NCBI GenBank assembly: GCA_016748015.1
Contig: JAAOMT010000226.1
Location: 1,239,990-1,298,369, forward strand
DNA from: Geosiphon pyriformis
Lineage: Eukaryota; Glomeromycota; Glomeromycetes; Archaeosporales; Geosiphonaceae
Direction of reading: 5' to 3'
Length of the DNA: 58,380 nt
Position 1 is the stretch's first letter, and the number at the start of each line of letters is the position of its first letter. Of the stretch, positions 47,395 to 58,340 are shown piece after piece. The notes under the pieces are model-generated. The model was given only the letters and a program-made list of their open reading frames with translations. It made no database searches and was not told where the DNA came from. The position numbers and the translations under genes are program-made.

Positions 47395-48660
47395 AAGATG
47401 CCATGCCAGTAAAACAAAGAGCATACTGAGTACCACTAGCAAGCCATAAAATCATTCGACAAAAAATCAATTGAATGTTAAACAACAGATTAATTCAACT
47501 ATCAATGAGTCCATGGTCATCACCAATGGTACTAATCTGGAAAAAAAATGAAAAAATCTGCTTTTGTGTGAATTACAGAAAACTCAATAAAGTAACTTAT
47601 AGAGACAGTTACTTAACTCCATGGATTCAAGAACTATTCAATGCTTTTGGAGTAAAGAAATGGTTTTTGACATTGAATTTAGACAGCAATAACTGACAAG
47701 TAGCCATAAATTCAGTTAATAAAGAAAAAACCACATTTACAACAAGAAAGGAAAATTTTGAGTTTGAAGTAATGCTATTTGGCTTAATAAATGCTCCAGT
47801 CATATTCTAATGGCTTATGAAAATTGTTTATACCAAACTGCTATGGAAATCAGTAATCATATATCTGAATAACACCAACATGTTTTCCAAGACATTTAAT
47901 AATTATTTGTATCATCTCCAATAAGTATTTGAAAGACTAAAAAGAGCCGGATTAAAGTTGAATGCAATTAAGTGTTTCTTTAGAAAAACTAAACTCAAGT
48001 TTTTGGAACATATTGTGAGCAAAGATGGCATTAAAACAAATCCAGACAAAATTAAGATAGTTAAAAACTTTTCAGTACTCACTAACTTAACTGAACTGCA
48101 AGCATTCTTGAAATTCACAAGTTACTACTGCTACTTTATTAAAAACTTTTTCAAATTGGCTCAACCATTTTACCAGCTTTAAACCAAGAATATTGGATAT
48201 AAATGAACAGAAATCCAGCAAGAAGCTTTTAATATATTGCAAAAAAAGCTTATTTAAGCTTTAGTACTAATCTATTCAGATTATAGCAAGCCATTTATAA
48301 TTATAACTGATGCATTAGGTCAAGCATTGAAAGTAGTACTATCTCAAAAATAATCAGATAAAAGAGAACATTCAGTAGTATATGCTAGTCACAGCTTGAA
48401 TCTAGTAGAAAAAAACTATAGAACACCAACATTAAAACACTTAGCAATCTATTGGGCAGTCATAAAATAGAAGGAATACTTAAACCAGAAATTTGATATA
48501 TATACTGATCACAAAGAATTAACATCAATTCAGAAACAAGAATTCGGAGATGACCACTATGCCTGATAGAAAATAGAAATTTCATTATTTAAATATATTA
48601 TACACTACAAAAAAGAAAAAAAAAATGGAAATACCAATGGTTTGTCACAAATGAGACAGA
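47395..48660 (+). pseudogene. Element B reverse transcriptase and RNase H
   Basis: RT blocks are RLIQLSMSPWSSPMVLIWKK and KICFCVNYRKLNKVTYRDSY. A stop sits where Trp is expected (47694). These are followed by FEFEVMLFGLINAPVIF and the active site IIYLNNTNMFSKTF (47862-47873), in which both Asp of YLDD are now Asn. Then come FLEHIVSKDGIKTNPDKIKI and the connection. RNase H is at 48290-48560 (FIIITDALGQALKVVLSQK, FDIYTDHKELTSIQ) with at least the first Asp kept. At least seven stops, all at Gln or Trp positions. Confidence 0.85.
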
Positions 48661-48879
48661 TCTAAGAACATTCTAATTTAAAAATATAACGAAAAATGAA
48701 TACACAAAAATATCAACAACTTCAATATTTTATAAATACTTAACAGTTTAAAAAAAAATTATCTTAAAAGGAATGAAATCATATCAAACAACAGTCCAAA
48801 TATTTTATTGCTTACCAAAATATACTTTATCAAAAAAACAAAAAGAATCCAGATTAACCAATCAGAATAATCACAAAAT

Positions 48880-50040
48880 CAGAGAAAGAAACAATATTAT
48901 TCAACATGCATTCTGATCCAACAACAGGACATTTTCACAAAGAAGCAACTATAGAAAGAATTAGAAAGAGATACTATTGGTCATCAATGTATCTAAAAAT
49001 TATCTAATATGTTCAAAATTGTGATACTTGTCAAAGAAGAGAAGAAATAAGACCAAGCAAACTATTAAGACCAATTAAAGTGGAACAACCATTTGATCAC
49101 ATTGGAATTGACTTAGTTGGACCATTAATAATCACCAGTAGAGGCAACAGATATATTGCAGTAGCCATGAATTATCTCACAAAATGGCCAGAAGTGAAAG
49201 CAATTAAAAAAGCAGATACAGAATTTATAGCCAAATTCATTCATCAAGATCTAATTTGTCAACATGGATGTCCAAAAAAATTGTTATCAGATCAAAAAAC
49301 TCACTTTGTAAACAAAACACTAGCAAAATTAAGTCAAAAATTTGGAATCAAAAGACCACTATTATCATCATATCATCCACAAACCAATGGTTTAGTTGAA
49401 AAATTCAACAGAACATTATGTAAAGCAATTGCCAAAATCAGCCAAAAAAACCAGAATGAATAGAATTTATTGATACTATTAGTATTATTTGCTTATTGGA
49501 CAATGAAGCAAGATACCACTTAAGTGACACCATTTAAATTAGTATATAATAGAACTGCAATATTACCAGTTGAAATAGAAGTTAAAACATATCCAATAGA
49601 ACCAATAATAGAAGACAATTTTCAAGAAACATTATTAAGAAGAATGTATGACTTAATAGAAACATTGGAAAACAAATGATGAAAAACAGCTGACAATATT
49701 CAAAAGTTACAAGCAAAACAAAAAAATGACATAATAACCAATTACCAGATAAACCAGTCAAATTCAGGATTGGAGACAAAGTACTGTTATATTATACCAA
49801 AACAAAAAAACAATAGAGTAAAAAATTTGACTCCAAATGAGATGAACCATTTTACATTGAAAAAATTCTAGAAAATGGAGCTTATAAATTAAGATAAAAC
49901 AACAAAATCTTAACCAAAGCAGCACATAGTAATCAACTGAAACCATATTACCATATAGTATTATCATTCACCAATAATATTTCACAATTAGGAATACAAT
50001 AAATACTAGTCCAACCAGATAAGATTCCACAAAATCTGGA
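48880..50040 (+). pseudogene. Element B integrase
   Basis: The zinc domain is HFHKEATIERIRKRYYWSSM then NCDTCQRREEIRP (48930-49060). The core at 49080-49463 keeps all three acidic residues: GIDLVGPLIIT, LLSDQKTHFVN, NGLVEKFNRTL. Stops then interrupt the C-terminal part (about 49464-50040; a weak RIGDKVLLYYTK-like block near 49765). Apart from the stops, it is the best-kept integrase core in the window. Confidence 0.85.
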
Positions 50041-50129
50041 ACCAATCATAATCATTGAACCAAACACGTTAAAGTAAACAACCAAAAGAATATATAAAGA
50101 CATAGTATATGTGATAAAAGCAACAAAAA

Positions 50130-50760
50130 AAATGGAAATACCAGATCATATTTACACTTTAGCTCAACAATTATTTCAGGCCTTAAGTTAATAGCAATTA
50201 AACATGGAAATTGTTATCAACCACCAAACTATCTGTTATTAAAACATCAAACAAAAAAAAAAGTACACTATACCAATGACCATAGAAACAATCAAAAAAC
50301 TGGTCAGATAAAATAGTAGAGAAAGTAAAGAACACTTTTGGAAAAATACTTATTATGGTTTCAACAGAAAAACTTTCAAAAAAAAATTGAAAACAATGGA
50401 CAGAATAATTTTTAATACTATACTGTTACTATCAGTTGGAACAAAAATTAAACATTTAGAAATTATATTTTGATAAAACCAAAAGAATATTCAATCAAGA
50501 AATAATACAGAATATTGAAAATATTATCAGAAAGAAGACAAATCTAATACTGCACATTAAAACAATCTATTGACTACACACAATATTTCAAAATTACTCA
50601 GAAATATTGTTACATCCTAACATAAAGACAATTACCATTAACCAATAGGGAAGAATAAACAATACACAAATCAAAAATATAAGAAACAAAGTTAAACAAA
50701 CAGTATTAGAAAAAGAAGTATTGGACTTAATTCAAAGTGAAAATTTTAACAGAGCTTAAT
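50130..50760 (+). pseudogene. Element B counterpart of the extra ORF
   Basis: This starts MEIPDHIYTLAQQLFQALS near 50133 and carries many stops. It occupies the same place as the intact 217-residue ORF of element A, with weak similarity at the N-terminus and in a basic central block. It ends at the polypurine tract. Function unknown. Confidence 0.45.
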
Positions 50761-50778
50761 ATTAAAAGGAGGAGATAA

Positions 50779-51608
50779 TATTACTCATAAAAAAAAATAT
50801 AAAAGAAAATAGTAAGAAAACAGATAGACCAATAGGAGAGTAGTAGTTAGCACATGAGCACATTGTTCAGCAATGTGGAGCAATATTAGAAATTACAGCA
50901 CATTGCTTAACAATGTGGAGCAATGTCAGAAAATTAGGACATATTGCTTAAAAAATTATAGCACATTGCTCAAAAATGTGAGCAATCTCATAAAACCTAA
51001 ATTATGTATATATAGCAAAAACATTAGAAGCAGAAAAAACAGAATTACTACCAAAACCTTTCCATTACTATATTTATATTAGAATCATCAATATCAATAA
51101 ATAATTATTTGCTATCCAAATTATTCTTCTTACTATCAACACTTTATGTTAATAGTATCTATTACTTGATTATACTGGAACAATAGCTCTTAATCACGAT
51201 TATTAATAGGATACTAACTTAATTGCCTTGGCTTATTTGATTAATTTCTTTATGTTTCCTATTTTTCATTTCTTTGTTTGTTTTACTAATTGATTAAAAA
51301 TTAAAAGTGCTAAGTTACAGATATTATAGAGACTAATAAAAGACCCGTGAAATAAGAATAAAGAACTCATAGATTTGAGAATAGCTTACCAAGAGAATTA
51401 CTGATCATTATGCTGAGAAAAAATTTGACAGAATTGTGATTTCAAGAGGCTACTAAAACAACAATTGAATCTCTGTTCATTATACAAAGAACTCAACCAA
51501 AACCTTTAGATTACCAAAATTTTCAATTATTAACAACCAGATCAGTCATTAAGCACCAAGTTATGAGTTTGTTATTTGATTTGAGACCTCAAATAAACAC
51601 TTATAACA
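50779..51608 (+). repeat. Element B 3' LTR
   Basis: 830 bp, TATTAC to ATAACA, followed by the ACAA duplication. A TATGTATATATAGCAA block lies near 51004. Differences from the 5' LTR are mainly transitions with a few small indels. Confidence 0.92.
50899..50917. repeat. Perfect hairpin motif in the family B LTR
   Basis: CACATTGCTTAACAATGTG has 7-bp perfect arms around a 5-base loop. Variants (CACATTGCTC, GAGCAATGT) recur four or more times between 50855 and 50975, and in the 5' LTR and the LTR at 21297. Possible protein-binding sites. Confidence 0.7.
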
Positions 51609-51612
51609 ACAA

Positions 51613-53640
51613 GTAATAGATTTAATATTAAATATATTAAATAAATAACTAAATAAAATACAATCAAGATTATAATACTTTACCAAATTTATTATTATCA
51701 ACTGTGTTTTTAACATGATTAAAAATAATATTAAAGAAAAGAATAATTAAGGAGGCAGTATTATTTAAACTAGCTAATATTTTGACCATAATATTCTTAA
51801 ATAATTTAAAAAATTTAACAATTTTATTAAAGACAGCCTATTAATTGTATAAAATGGCATATTAATAAAAGTCAATATAAGTGTTAATAAGAGTGTTTAA
51901 TGCTTATAAATTTACAATTAAATTTTTTGTATTCAAAATATATGGAATTAAAAATAAATGATTTGTCAATTTAAGAAATAACCTATTTTTGATCATGTTA
52001 TAAGTAGAATTTTACTGAATAGAACAATTCAAAATGAGTTTATAGTATTTAATTTAACATGTATTACAAGTATATTTAAGGAGTTCAAAACATTAAAATA
52101 AAATATAAATTGCAAAGTTAAGTTTCCTAATTTTTAATTTATATAAAGTTTACATTAAAAAAATTTCAGATAAATATATTTGGTTTGGGTTTTTAATAAA
52201 TATCTTGAAAACATTATTTTTTATTTTATCTAAGACTACTTGTACTGCCAAGTTTAGAATATAATTAAAGTATTAAAATTGAAGATTCTTTAAGTTTCAT
52301 TAAATGTTTTTTTTCTAATTTTTTTATTAACTTTTTTATAAAAGTACTATTATTTGTGGTATTATTAAAAGTAATAGCAAAAAGCTGTCAAAAAAAATTA
52401 GGTTATAACTAATAAAATTAATAGTAAACTTGTATAAAAAGAGGGTAAATATAACTTTTTCTTAAACTTTTTTCTTAACTTTTTTGGCTGAAATTTGGCT
52501 CAAAACAATAATAAAAACCACTTAAATTAATATTAAGAAAATATGATTTTCAATAATATAGACACTGTAATAACTCTAAGTCTCAAATAATGCTAATACT
52601 AAAAATTCAGCTCTAAATCAATAATAAAAACCAACTTAAGTCAACATTGAAAAAATGTAATTTTTGATGATATAAACACTGTAGTAATTCTAAGCCTCAG
52701 ATGATATTAATGTTAAAAATTCAGCTTTAAAATAATAATAAAAACCAATTTAAACTAACATAGAAAAAATGCAATTTTTAATAATATGAATACTATAGTA
52801 ATTTTAAGTCTTAAATAATATTAATATGCTGTATAATGTGTTAATTTTATTATTAGTTATTAACTAATTCAAATTTATATAAAAATATATATACTTATCT
52901 TTGATATAATTTTATAATCTTTTAATACTTTAAAAAATTTATTTGCAATGTTTATTTTATCATATTATTTACTTATTAATACAAAATTAATTATTGTTTA
53001 TTAAAAGTTTTAATTGTTATTAATATAATAAGTAATAACAAAGACAAAGATTTTGTTATTAAAAAATGTTCAGAGATCTAATGTAAAAAAAATTTTGGAC
53101 TTAATAATATCTAAATATATCTATTATATTATAAGTATGGATAAAAAAAAGAGATATTTTATAATAAAAATAGTACTTATTTTTAATTCTTGTTTACCCA
53201 AAACATAGAGTTTCATAATTTTATTTTTAATTGCATCAACACAAACAGATTGAGAAGTAAGTTCAAATATTAGAATATTTTAATTAATTTAAAATCTTTT
53301 ACTATAAGAAGTAATTACTAATAGTTAATAAGCTAAATAGTAATTATATTACAAAGTTTTTCATTATTAACATTAATAGCAGTTACTACAAAAAACTAAA
53401 GCAGTTTTTTAGTTAGATTGGCCAAAAATTATAAAAAAAATAACAATCTCATATGTTAAAATATTTTTTTAATTAACTTATAATCTTTCTTAATATTTTG
53501 TTTTTTCTTATAATATTTTTTATTATAACATATATTATTTGGTAAAAAGTTTCTAAATAGTCTTATAAAAGCTTAGTAGTACTTATAGTTTCACAAAAAA
53601 ATGGTTTATGTATATATTTTAAGATCATATATTTAGCTGT
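51613..53640 (-). pseudogene. hAT transposase, N-terminal and catalytic part
   Basis: On the minus strand near 53085-53040, KIFFTLDL, a TGA in place of Trp, then TFFNNKIFVFVITYYI matches the first catalytic-Asp block of hAT transposases (family TxDxWTS). Downstream sequence towards 51613 is heavily decayed and interrupted by the 114-bp tandem repeat. It joins the C-terminal part at 31724 once element B is removed. A BED zinc finger was not found. Confidence 0.6.
52499..52830. repeat. 114-bp tandem repeat, about 2.9 units, inside the hAT element
   Basis: Units start at 52499, 52613 and 52727. Each contains AATAATAAAAACCA near the start and CACTGTARTAAYTCTAAG-like sequence in the middle; the first two end AAAATTCAGCT and the third is cut short. 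114 is a multiple of three, but neither strand gives a convincing coding frame. Confidence 0.8.
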
Positions 53641-53702
53641 TTTTTTTTTCATCTATTCAAACTTATCAAAATAGTCTTATACTTTATTCTAAAAATTATG
53701 TT

Positions 53703-54093
53703 TACCAAATATATTAATATTTGAACTATTTGGGTTATCAAATTCTGTTATTTTGAATTTTGAATTTTAAATCTTTAATAATATTAGATAATGCTAACAA
53801 TAAATTCATTTTGATAAGTTAAAAAGTAAAGTTGTTATATATGTATAGTTTTATATATCTTTTTAACTAATTATAATAATTAATGAACAAATAATACAAG
53901 TTATATTTTTTTTAATTTTATTAAACTTAAACAAGTTTGTAAACTTCAGACTTGTCAAAAAAATTTAATGCCAAACTCAAACCAAATCTACTTTGAAAAA
54001 TTGGTTTGGTTTAAGTTCAGTTTATAATTTAAACCAAACTTAAACAACACCCAAAGTTTGATTCAGTTTGGTTTAATTAGAACTTTAAATTTC
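53703..54093 (-). repeat. hAT 5' terminal region with subterminal repeats
   Basis: Contains several TTTGGTTTAAG/AAACCAAACTTAAAC motifs near the element end. The opposite end (30860-31040) has the same motif type in both orientations. A decayed copy of this region is at 1880-2297. Confidence 0.7.
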
Positions 54094-54101
54094 AGAATTT
54101 T

Positions 54102-54640
54102 TTTAAAAAAATTAAAGAATTTCTCTTAAAAAATTAAAGAATTTCAAGAAATTTTGTATAACAGAAATTATGTATATATATTAATAGTATCAAAAACAAA
54201 AAAAAACAGACAAGTTCTAACAGATAAGTAATTAAAATACCTCTTTTTTTAAAAGTTAATTTTCTATATTTTGAAATAGAATTATCTAAATATTAAATAA
54301 AATTATTGTTTTATTATTTAATTTATATTATTCACATTGTTGAATTAAAATTACTATTCCCTAATTATATTAATGACTCATGCTAATAACATTTACTACT
54401 TAACTATATTATATTAATAACTCTTAATTACAGCTATTAACAAAATATTAATTTTTTATTTCTTTTTTATTTCTTTATTTTTTTTATTTTTTATTTTTTA
54501 TTTTTTTGTTGTTTACTAATTAATTAAAAAATTAAGCATTAAAATATTGACATCAAGGATAGTCTGATAAAAAACTCATAAAACAAGAATAAAAACTTAA
54601 AGATAGTTTATTAAAAGAATATAACTGCCAAAATAAATTA
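54102..54640 (+). repeat. Left arm of the fold-back insertion (rest of LTR B)
   Basis: Continues the LTR begun at 30758: TATGTATATATATTAATAG (TATA-like), then sequence shared with family B LTRs up to about AAGATAGTTTATTAAAAG. The LTR 3' end is absent. Confidence 0.7.
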
Positions 54641-54654
54641 GTTTTTACACTAAA

Positions 54655-55113
54655 GAAATAAATAAAAAATTAGTATCTTGTTAATAGCTATAAATAAGAA
54701 CTATTAATTTAGTGTGATTAAATAGTGAATATTATTAGAATGAATTACTAATATAGTTAGAGAATAACAATTTTAATCTAACAATATGAATAATATAAAT
54801 TAGATAATAAAACAATAATTTTATTTAATATTTAAATAATTTTACTTCAAGGTATAGAAAACTAATTTTTGAAAAGAGAGATATTTTAATTATTTGTTTG
54901 TTAGAACTTGTTTCTCTTTTTTTGTTTCTAATACTACTATTATATATACATAATTTTTGTTATTTAAGATTTTTTGAAATCTTTTAATTCTTTAAAAGAA
55001 ATTCTAAAATTCTAAAATTCTTTAAAAATCCTAAAATTATTTTTTTTACTATGCTTATTTTTGATTGGCTGTTTTTATTTAACTATTATAACTTCTATTT
55101 TCTATAAGTAATA
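54655..55113 (-). repeat. Right arm of the fold-back insertion
   Basis: Reverse complement of the same LTR portion as the left arm. Matching landmarks are AAAAACAGCCAATYARAAAT at the outer end, TATGTATATATAATAG, CAAGTTCTAACA, and TTAAATAAAATTATTGTTTT. Ends at 55113 next to ATAG. Confidence 0.75.
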
Positions 55114-55117
55114 ATAG

Positions 55118-57420
55118 TAAATCTTACAAGTATTTGGAAATTTTTTTGTTAATAAAAAATATATCTAAGCCAAGCTTTATTAAGATTTTTTAAATATTAA
55201 GTTTTTTAAAATATAGTTCTTAAAAAAACTTTGTTAAACAAACAATTTTTTTATTTAATTTTAGTAATTTTACAATTTATAGTTGATTATCAAACATATT
55301 TCAACTTTATATTTAAGAGTATATATTAAAAATAAAATGTTTTACTAAAAAAAAAGCTCAAATTTAAGACTAGTTTGTTAACAAACTTTCTTAACAAACT
55401 TTATATCATCTATTTTTATATAAATTGGCTTTTTTTAAGTAAGTATAGACAGAATTCAAAGTAGTTTTGGTGGTTAAATTTTTTAATTCAGCAAGAATTT
55501 TTGGATATTTGTTCAAATATTGTTTTTTGAATTTACAAATTTTAAATTAAGTATTTTTGAATCTATTATAATATCTAATCAAGTTGAAAATAATTTTTGT
55601 AAATAATTTTTTAACAGATATTGTGAAAATTTTTTTGGATAACAAGATTTTATTGGTCAATAATTTGTTTAATATATTTTATAATACTGATTTTTTTTAA
55701 TATTCAGAATATTAGGAGATTTCTACTATTTTAATATAATTCACTCTTTAAAACACTTTAATATTATATTTAAGAATAAGTTGTTAAACAAACATAAACA
55801 AATTATAAATTAGAAAACTTTTTATTATTAAAAAAAATTGTGTTTTAAGAATCTAGTTCTAGAACTGTTTTCAGCTTTAGTTGCTTGAACTTTCTTAGCT
55901 TAAAAAAATTTTCAACCATTTGGAAGCATTTACATAATTTGTAAATAAGAATAATAAGTATTTATATTAATAATTTATTGAAAAGATTGGGCATTGCAAA
56001 AATAGCTAATAGGATTGTAACTTACTTTTCTAAAATTAAAATAAGTGTAAATATTAAGATACATAAAATATTGTCTTTAATAATAACAGAATTATAAATA
56101 ATTGCTTTGGTATTGAAATGTGTTTCGTTTTTTTGCTTAGTAATTTTGTATATAAACTGTTAAACTGCAATTAATATATGTGTTTTAAAGTTTAAGCTTA
56201 ATCAGTCTAACTTTTAGAACAAGTATTGGGTAAAAATTTTAACACATAGCTAATTTAATTAGGTCAAAAAACATTTTTGTAAAGTAAATAAAAGTTAAAA
56301 ACTATTTAGATAATATTAATAATAACCAAACAGATGCTTTTATATATATTATAAAACAGTTTTGTTTGGCTTTTTCTATTAGAATTTATAAAAAATTTAT
56401 TTTGGCTAATAATTTGGTTATATTAAATAATACTTATCATTTTGTTTACAATATTTATTAAACAGTTTATTGTGCTCTTTGAAAAGTAAATCTTGATACA
56501 AAGATTGTAAATGGCTTATTTATTCAAAGTATAAACTAGATTTGTATTGTCTTAATTTAATATCCAGATTTTTATATACATTTCAAGTTTATTAATAAAT
56601 TTTTGGCTGTTTTTTTAAATATATTTAATGAAAACTATTTATAAAAAATTGCTTATTAGAATTAAAAAGAGGTTTTATAACAAGAATTATTTGAACATTT
56701 TGTGTTTATTGTATAATAATATTGAACTGCCTAATTATGTATTTATTTGTTCAAAAAATGTTTTTGTGTAATTTAAAATTTTGCTTGATTATGTTAAATT
56801 GTAAAAGTCTTTAATAGAAATCTATATGCTTTTATTATTTTTAGTACTATGTATTTTTTTTAAAGATTTTAAATGTTAATATTTACACAATTTTGTGCAA
56901 AGATTTTGTTTTTAAGAATTGAATTAATAAAATGGTGTTGATTTTTAATAAAAAAAAAAGCTGTATTAGTAGTAATTGATTTTATTTGTTGTTTAATTAA
57001 GAAATATTATAGTAAGTTGTAAATATTTAAATTAAAGTTTAGAATAAACATAAAAAAAAGTGGTCTAATAAATAATATTTGGTGTTTCTTGTAGTTTGTC
57101 TAGTTTTTTGTCAGTTGAAGTAATTAAATTACTGGGTATTATAAAGTTATTTGTTCTTAGTTTTGAATTATATAGAGCTTGTTTTTTTTTTTAGGTATTG
57201 ATAATAGTATAAAAATTTGTATAAATTTGTAATGTTGTCTTAATTGGTTCGAATGACTGGTTATATGTAGTAAGTATATAAGCCATGTTTAGTTAAAATT
57301 ACTTAGTTTGTTCTTTTGTATTAAATAATAATTAGACTGTATTTATTATATAAATAAATAAAAAAATATGTATTATATATATGTATATATAAAATATTAT
57401 TATTAAAATAAGTTTAATTA
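55118..57420 (+). pseudogene. LINE ORF2 relic continued: RT end, RNase H, C-terminus and 3' UTR
   Basis: Resumes with KSYKYLEIFL (family ESHRYLGIFL) and continues QFFYLILVILQFIVDYQTYF-like sequence at about 55235-55310. RNase H-like sequence is at 56015-56180 (NIKIHKILSLIITEL, IIALVLKCV). The C-terminus is near 57085-57190 (EVIKLLGIIKLFVLSFELY). The 3' UTR with GACTGGTTATATGTAGTAAG (57255-57274) matches the other LINE tails. Frames are heavily broken. Confidence 0.7.
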
Positions 57421-58190
57421 TAAAATTTATTTATAATAATAAAATAATATTTACTTATTATTTTATTAACCAATTTTAAAATTTCAAAATTGTTGCAAAA
57501 AAAAAATATATTATAAAATAAAAAAATAACATCAATTTATTAAATATATTTGTAACCTTAATAATTTGAATTTTTTATTTGAAAAATTTATATTAATATT
57601 TTATAAAAATAGTATATAAAATATGATTAGTTATATGATTTAAGTTTTAAATTGTTTTTTAAATTTTAAATTATTAATTTATGTAGTTATGAATTTGATT
57701 TTGTTGTGGTATTAAATTTAACAAAGTAACATGATTTAAATATATTTTGAATTTTATTGATGATTTAATGCGTATAAATGTTTTATCTTTATCAGCTCAA
57801 CCAGAAGTTTTTAAAACTTAATCTGGCAATTATTTACGATCATGTGAGTCAACACAAAATATAAGTTGAAATATTTTCAATAATCCGAATTTTGGACCCT
57901 TATCTTTTAGAATGTTTGTTTGTTTGTTTCTTGCATGTTATATTGTTTTAAATAAAAATAGTAAAGAATTCATTTTAACCTTTCCCAGAACTTGTATAGC
58001 TCATACAAATTGTAAAAATAGAAACGTTGAAGTTTTGAAAATCCATGAAAAAGATTTTTTTACATGTAAGGAATAATATATGAAGATAAATAAATATAAA
58101 AACCAGTTAAGTAAGTTCTATAAAATAATGGGCATCTTAAAACCACATCATTAATTTTAATTAAGGATTTTAGAATAGTACGTTTCCTAA
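57421..58190. other. AT-rich flank grading into host DNA
   Basis: No repeat family recognised. From about 57770 G+C rises and CpG reappears (for example ATGCGTATAAATG and TTTACGATCATG), suggesting the edge of host DNA. A TATAAAAT at 58118-58125 stands about 70 bp upstream of the next ORF. Confidence 0.5.
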
Positions 58191-58340
58191 ATGACAAATA
58201 ACGGGTCCCCATTTCTCAGCCAATATCAGTACAGAATAAATACTAAAGCTGCTTTTTTCCATTCGTTTTATCAGGCATCGGGTAAAGATGTGGATCGGGA
58301 ACAGACGAAATTGTTGGATTCTAAAACAAATGAACAATAA
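58191..58340 (+). CDS. Small ORF, 49 residues, or first exon of a gene at the window edge
   Basis: I do not recognise it. It begins MTNNGSPFLSQYQYRINTK and ends KLLDSKTNEQ; its composition is balanced and unlike the Lys/Ile/Asn-rich noise of the repeats. TATAAAAT lies upstream. A possible GT donor (GGTAAAG, 58279-58285) would make it a first exon continuing beyond the window. A minus-strand reading also exists: a 26-codon terminal exon 58320-58243 after a TTTTAG acceptor. The strand is therefore not settled. Confidence 0.35.
   Translation: MTNNGSPFLSQYQYRINTKAAFFHSFYQASGKDVDREQTKLLDSKTNEQ

Larger units (their letters stand above)
31725..51608 (+). mobile_element. Ty3 element B, complete, about 10 kb without insert
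   Basis: A plus-strand Ty3-type LTR retrotransposon flanked by a perfect ACAA duplication (31721-31724 and 51609-51612). The order is 5' LTR (split), primer site, gag, protease, zinc motif plus dUTPase, RT, RNase H, integrase, extra ORF, polypurine tract AAAAGGAGGAGATAA (50764-50778), 3' LTR. The two LTRs are 832 and 830 bp after subtraction of element A. Every gene has stops. Confidence 0.93.
30850..54093 (-). mobile_element. hAT DNA transposon, 3.36 kb without its nested insert
   Basis: Flanked by a perfect 8-bp duplication, AGAATTTT (30842-30849 and 54094-54101), the length expected for hAT. Both ends carry subterminal motifs of the type TTTGGTTYAAGTTT and AAACCAAAC (30860-31040 and about 53930-54075). 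The terminal inverted repeat is imperfect (GATATTCA at left against GAAATTTA at right). The transposase reads right to left and is split by Ty3 element B at 31724/51609. Confidence 0.85.
30758..55113. mobile_element. Inverted-LTR (fold-back) insertion of Ty3 family B
   Basis: After subtracting the hAT element, about 1.1 kb remains. The left arm (30758-30849 and 54102 to about 54640) is the 5' part of a family B LTR on the plus strand. The right arm (about 54655-55113) is the 5' part of the same LTR on the minus strand. Both outer ends are LTR starts (TGTTATTCATAG and TATTACTTATAG). The arms align along some 450 bp. Flanks are ATAA (30754-30757) and ATAG (55114-55117), and removal restores the LINE frame. 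So the palindromic unit behaves as a single insertion. Confidence 0.8.
28871..57420 (+). mobile_element. LINE, 5'-truncated, split by a four-layer insertion
   Basis: The plus-strand LINE is in two blocks, 28871-30757 and 55118-57420. They join in frame when everything between is removed with one 4-bp duplication: IVKH|SKSYKYLEIFL, for family IxKRGESHRYLGIFL. Its length without inserts is about 4.2 kb. It begins inside the endonuclease domain and ends in the shared LINE 3' UTR (57240-57330) and an AT tail. It is the oldest layer of the nest and the most decayed. Confidence 0.85.

Noticed and set aside
42485-50760. TGA read as Trp (variant genetic code or recoding) in element B
   Set aside because: TAA and TAG stops are as common as TGA and fall at Gln positions, and the NASP gene uses the standard code. 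Transition mutation explains all three.
50855-50975. CRISPR-like spacing of short palindromic motifs
   Set aside because: Units are irregular, within an LTR of a eukaryotic retrotransposon, and have no uniform spacers.
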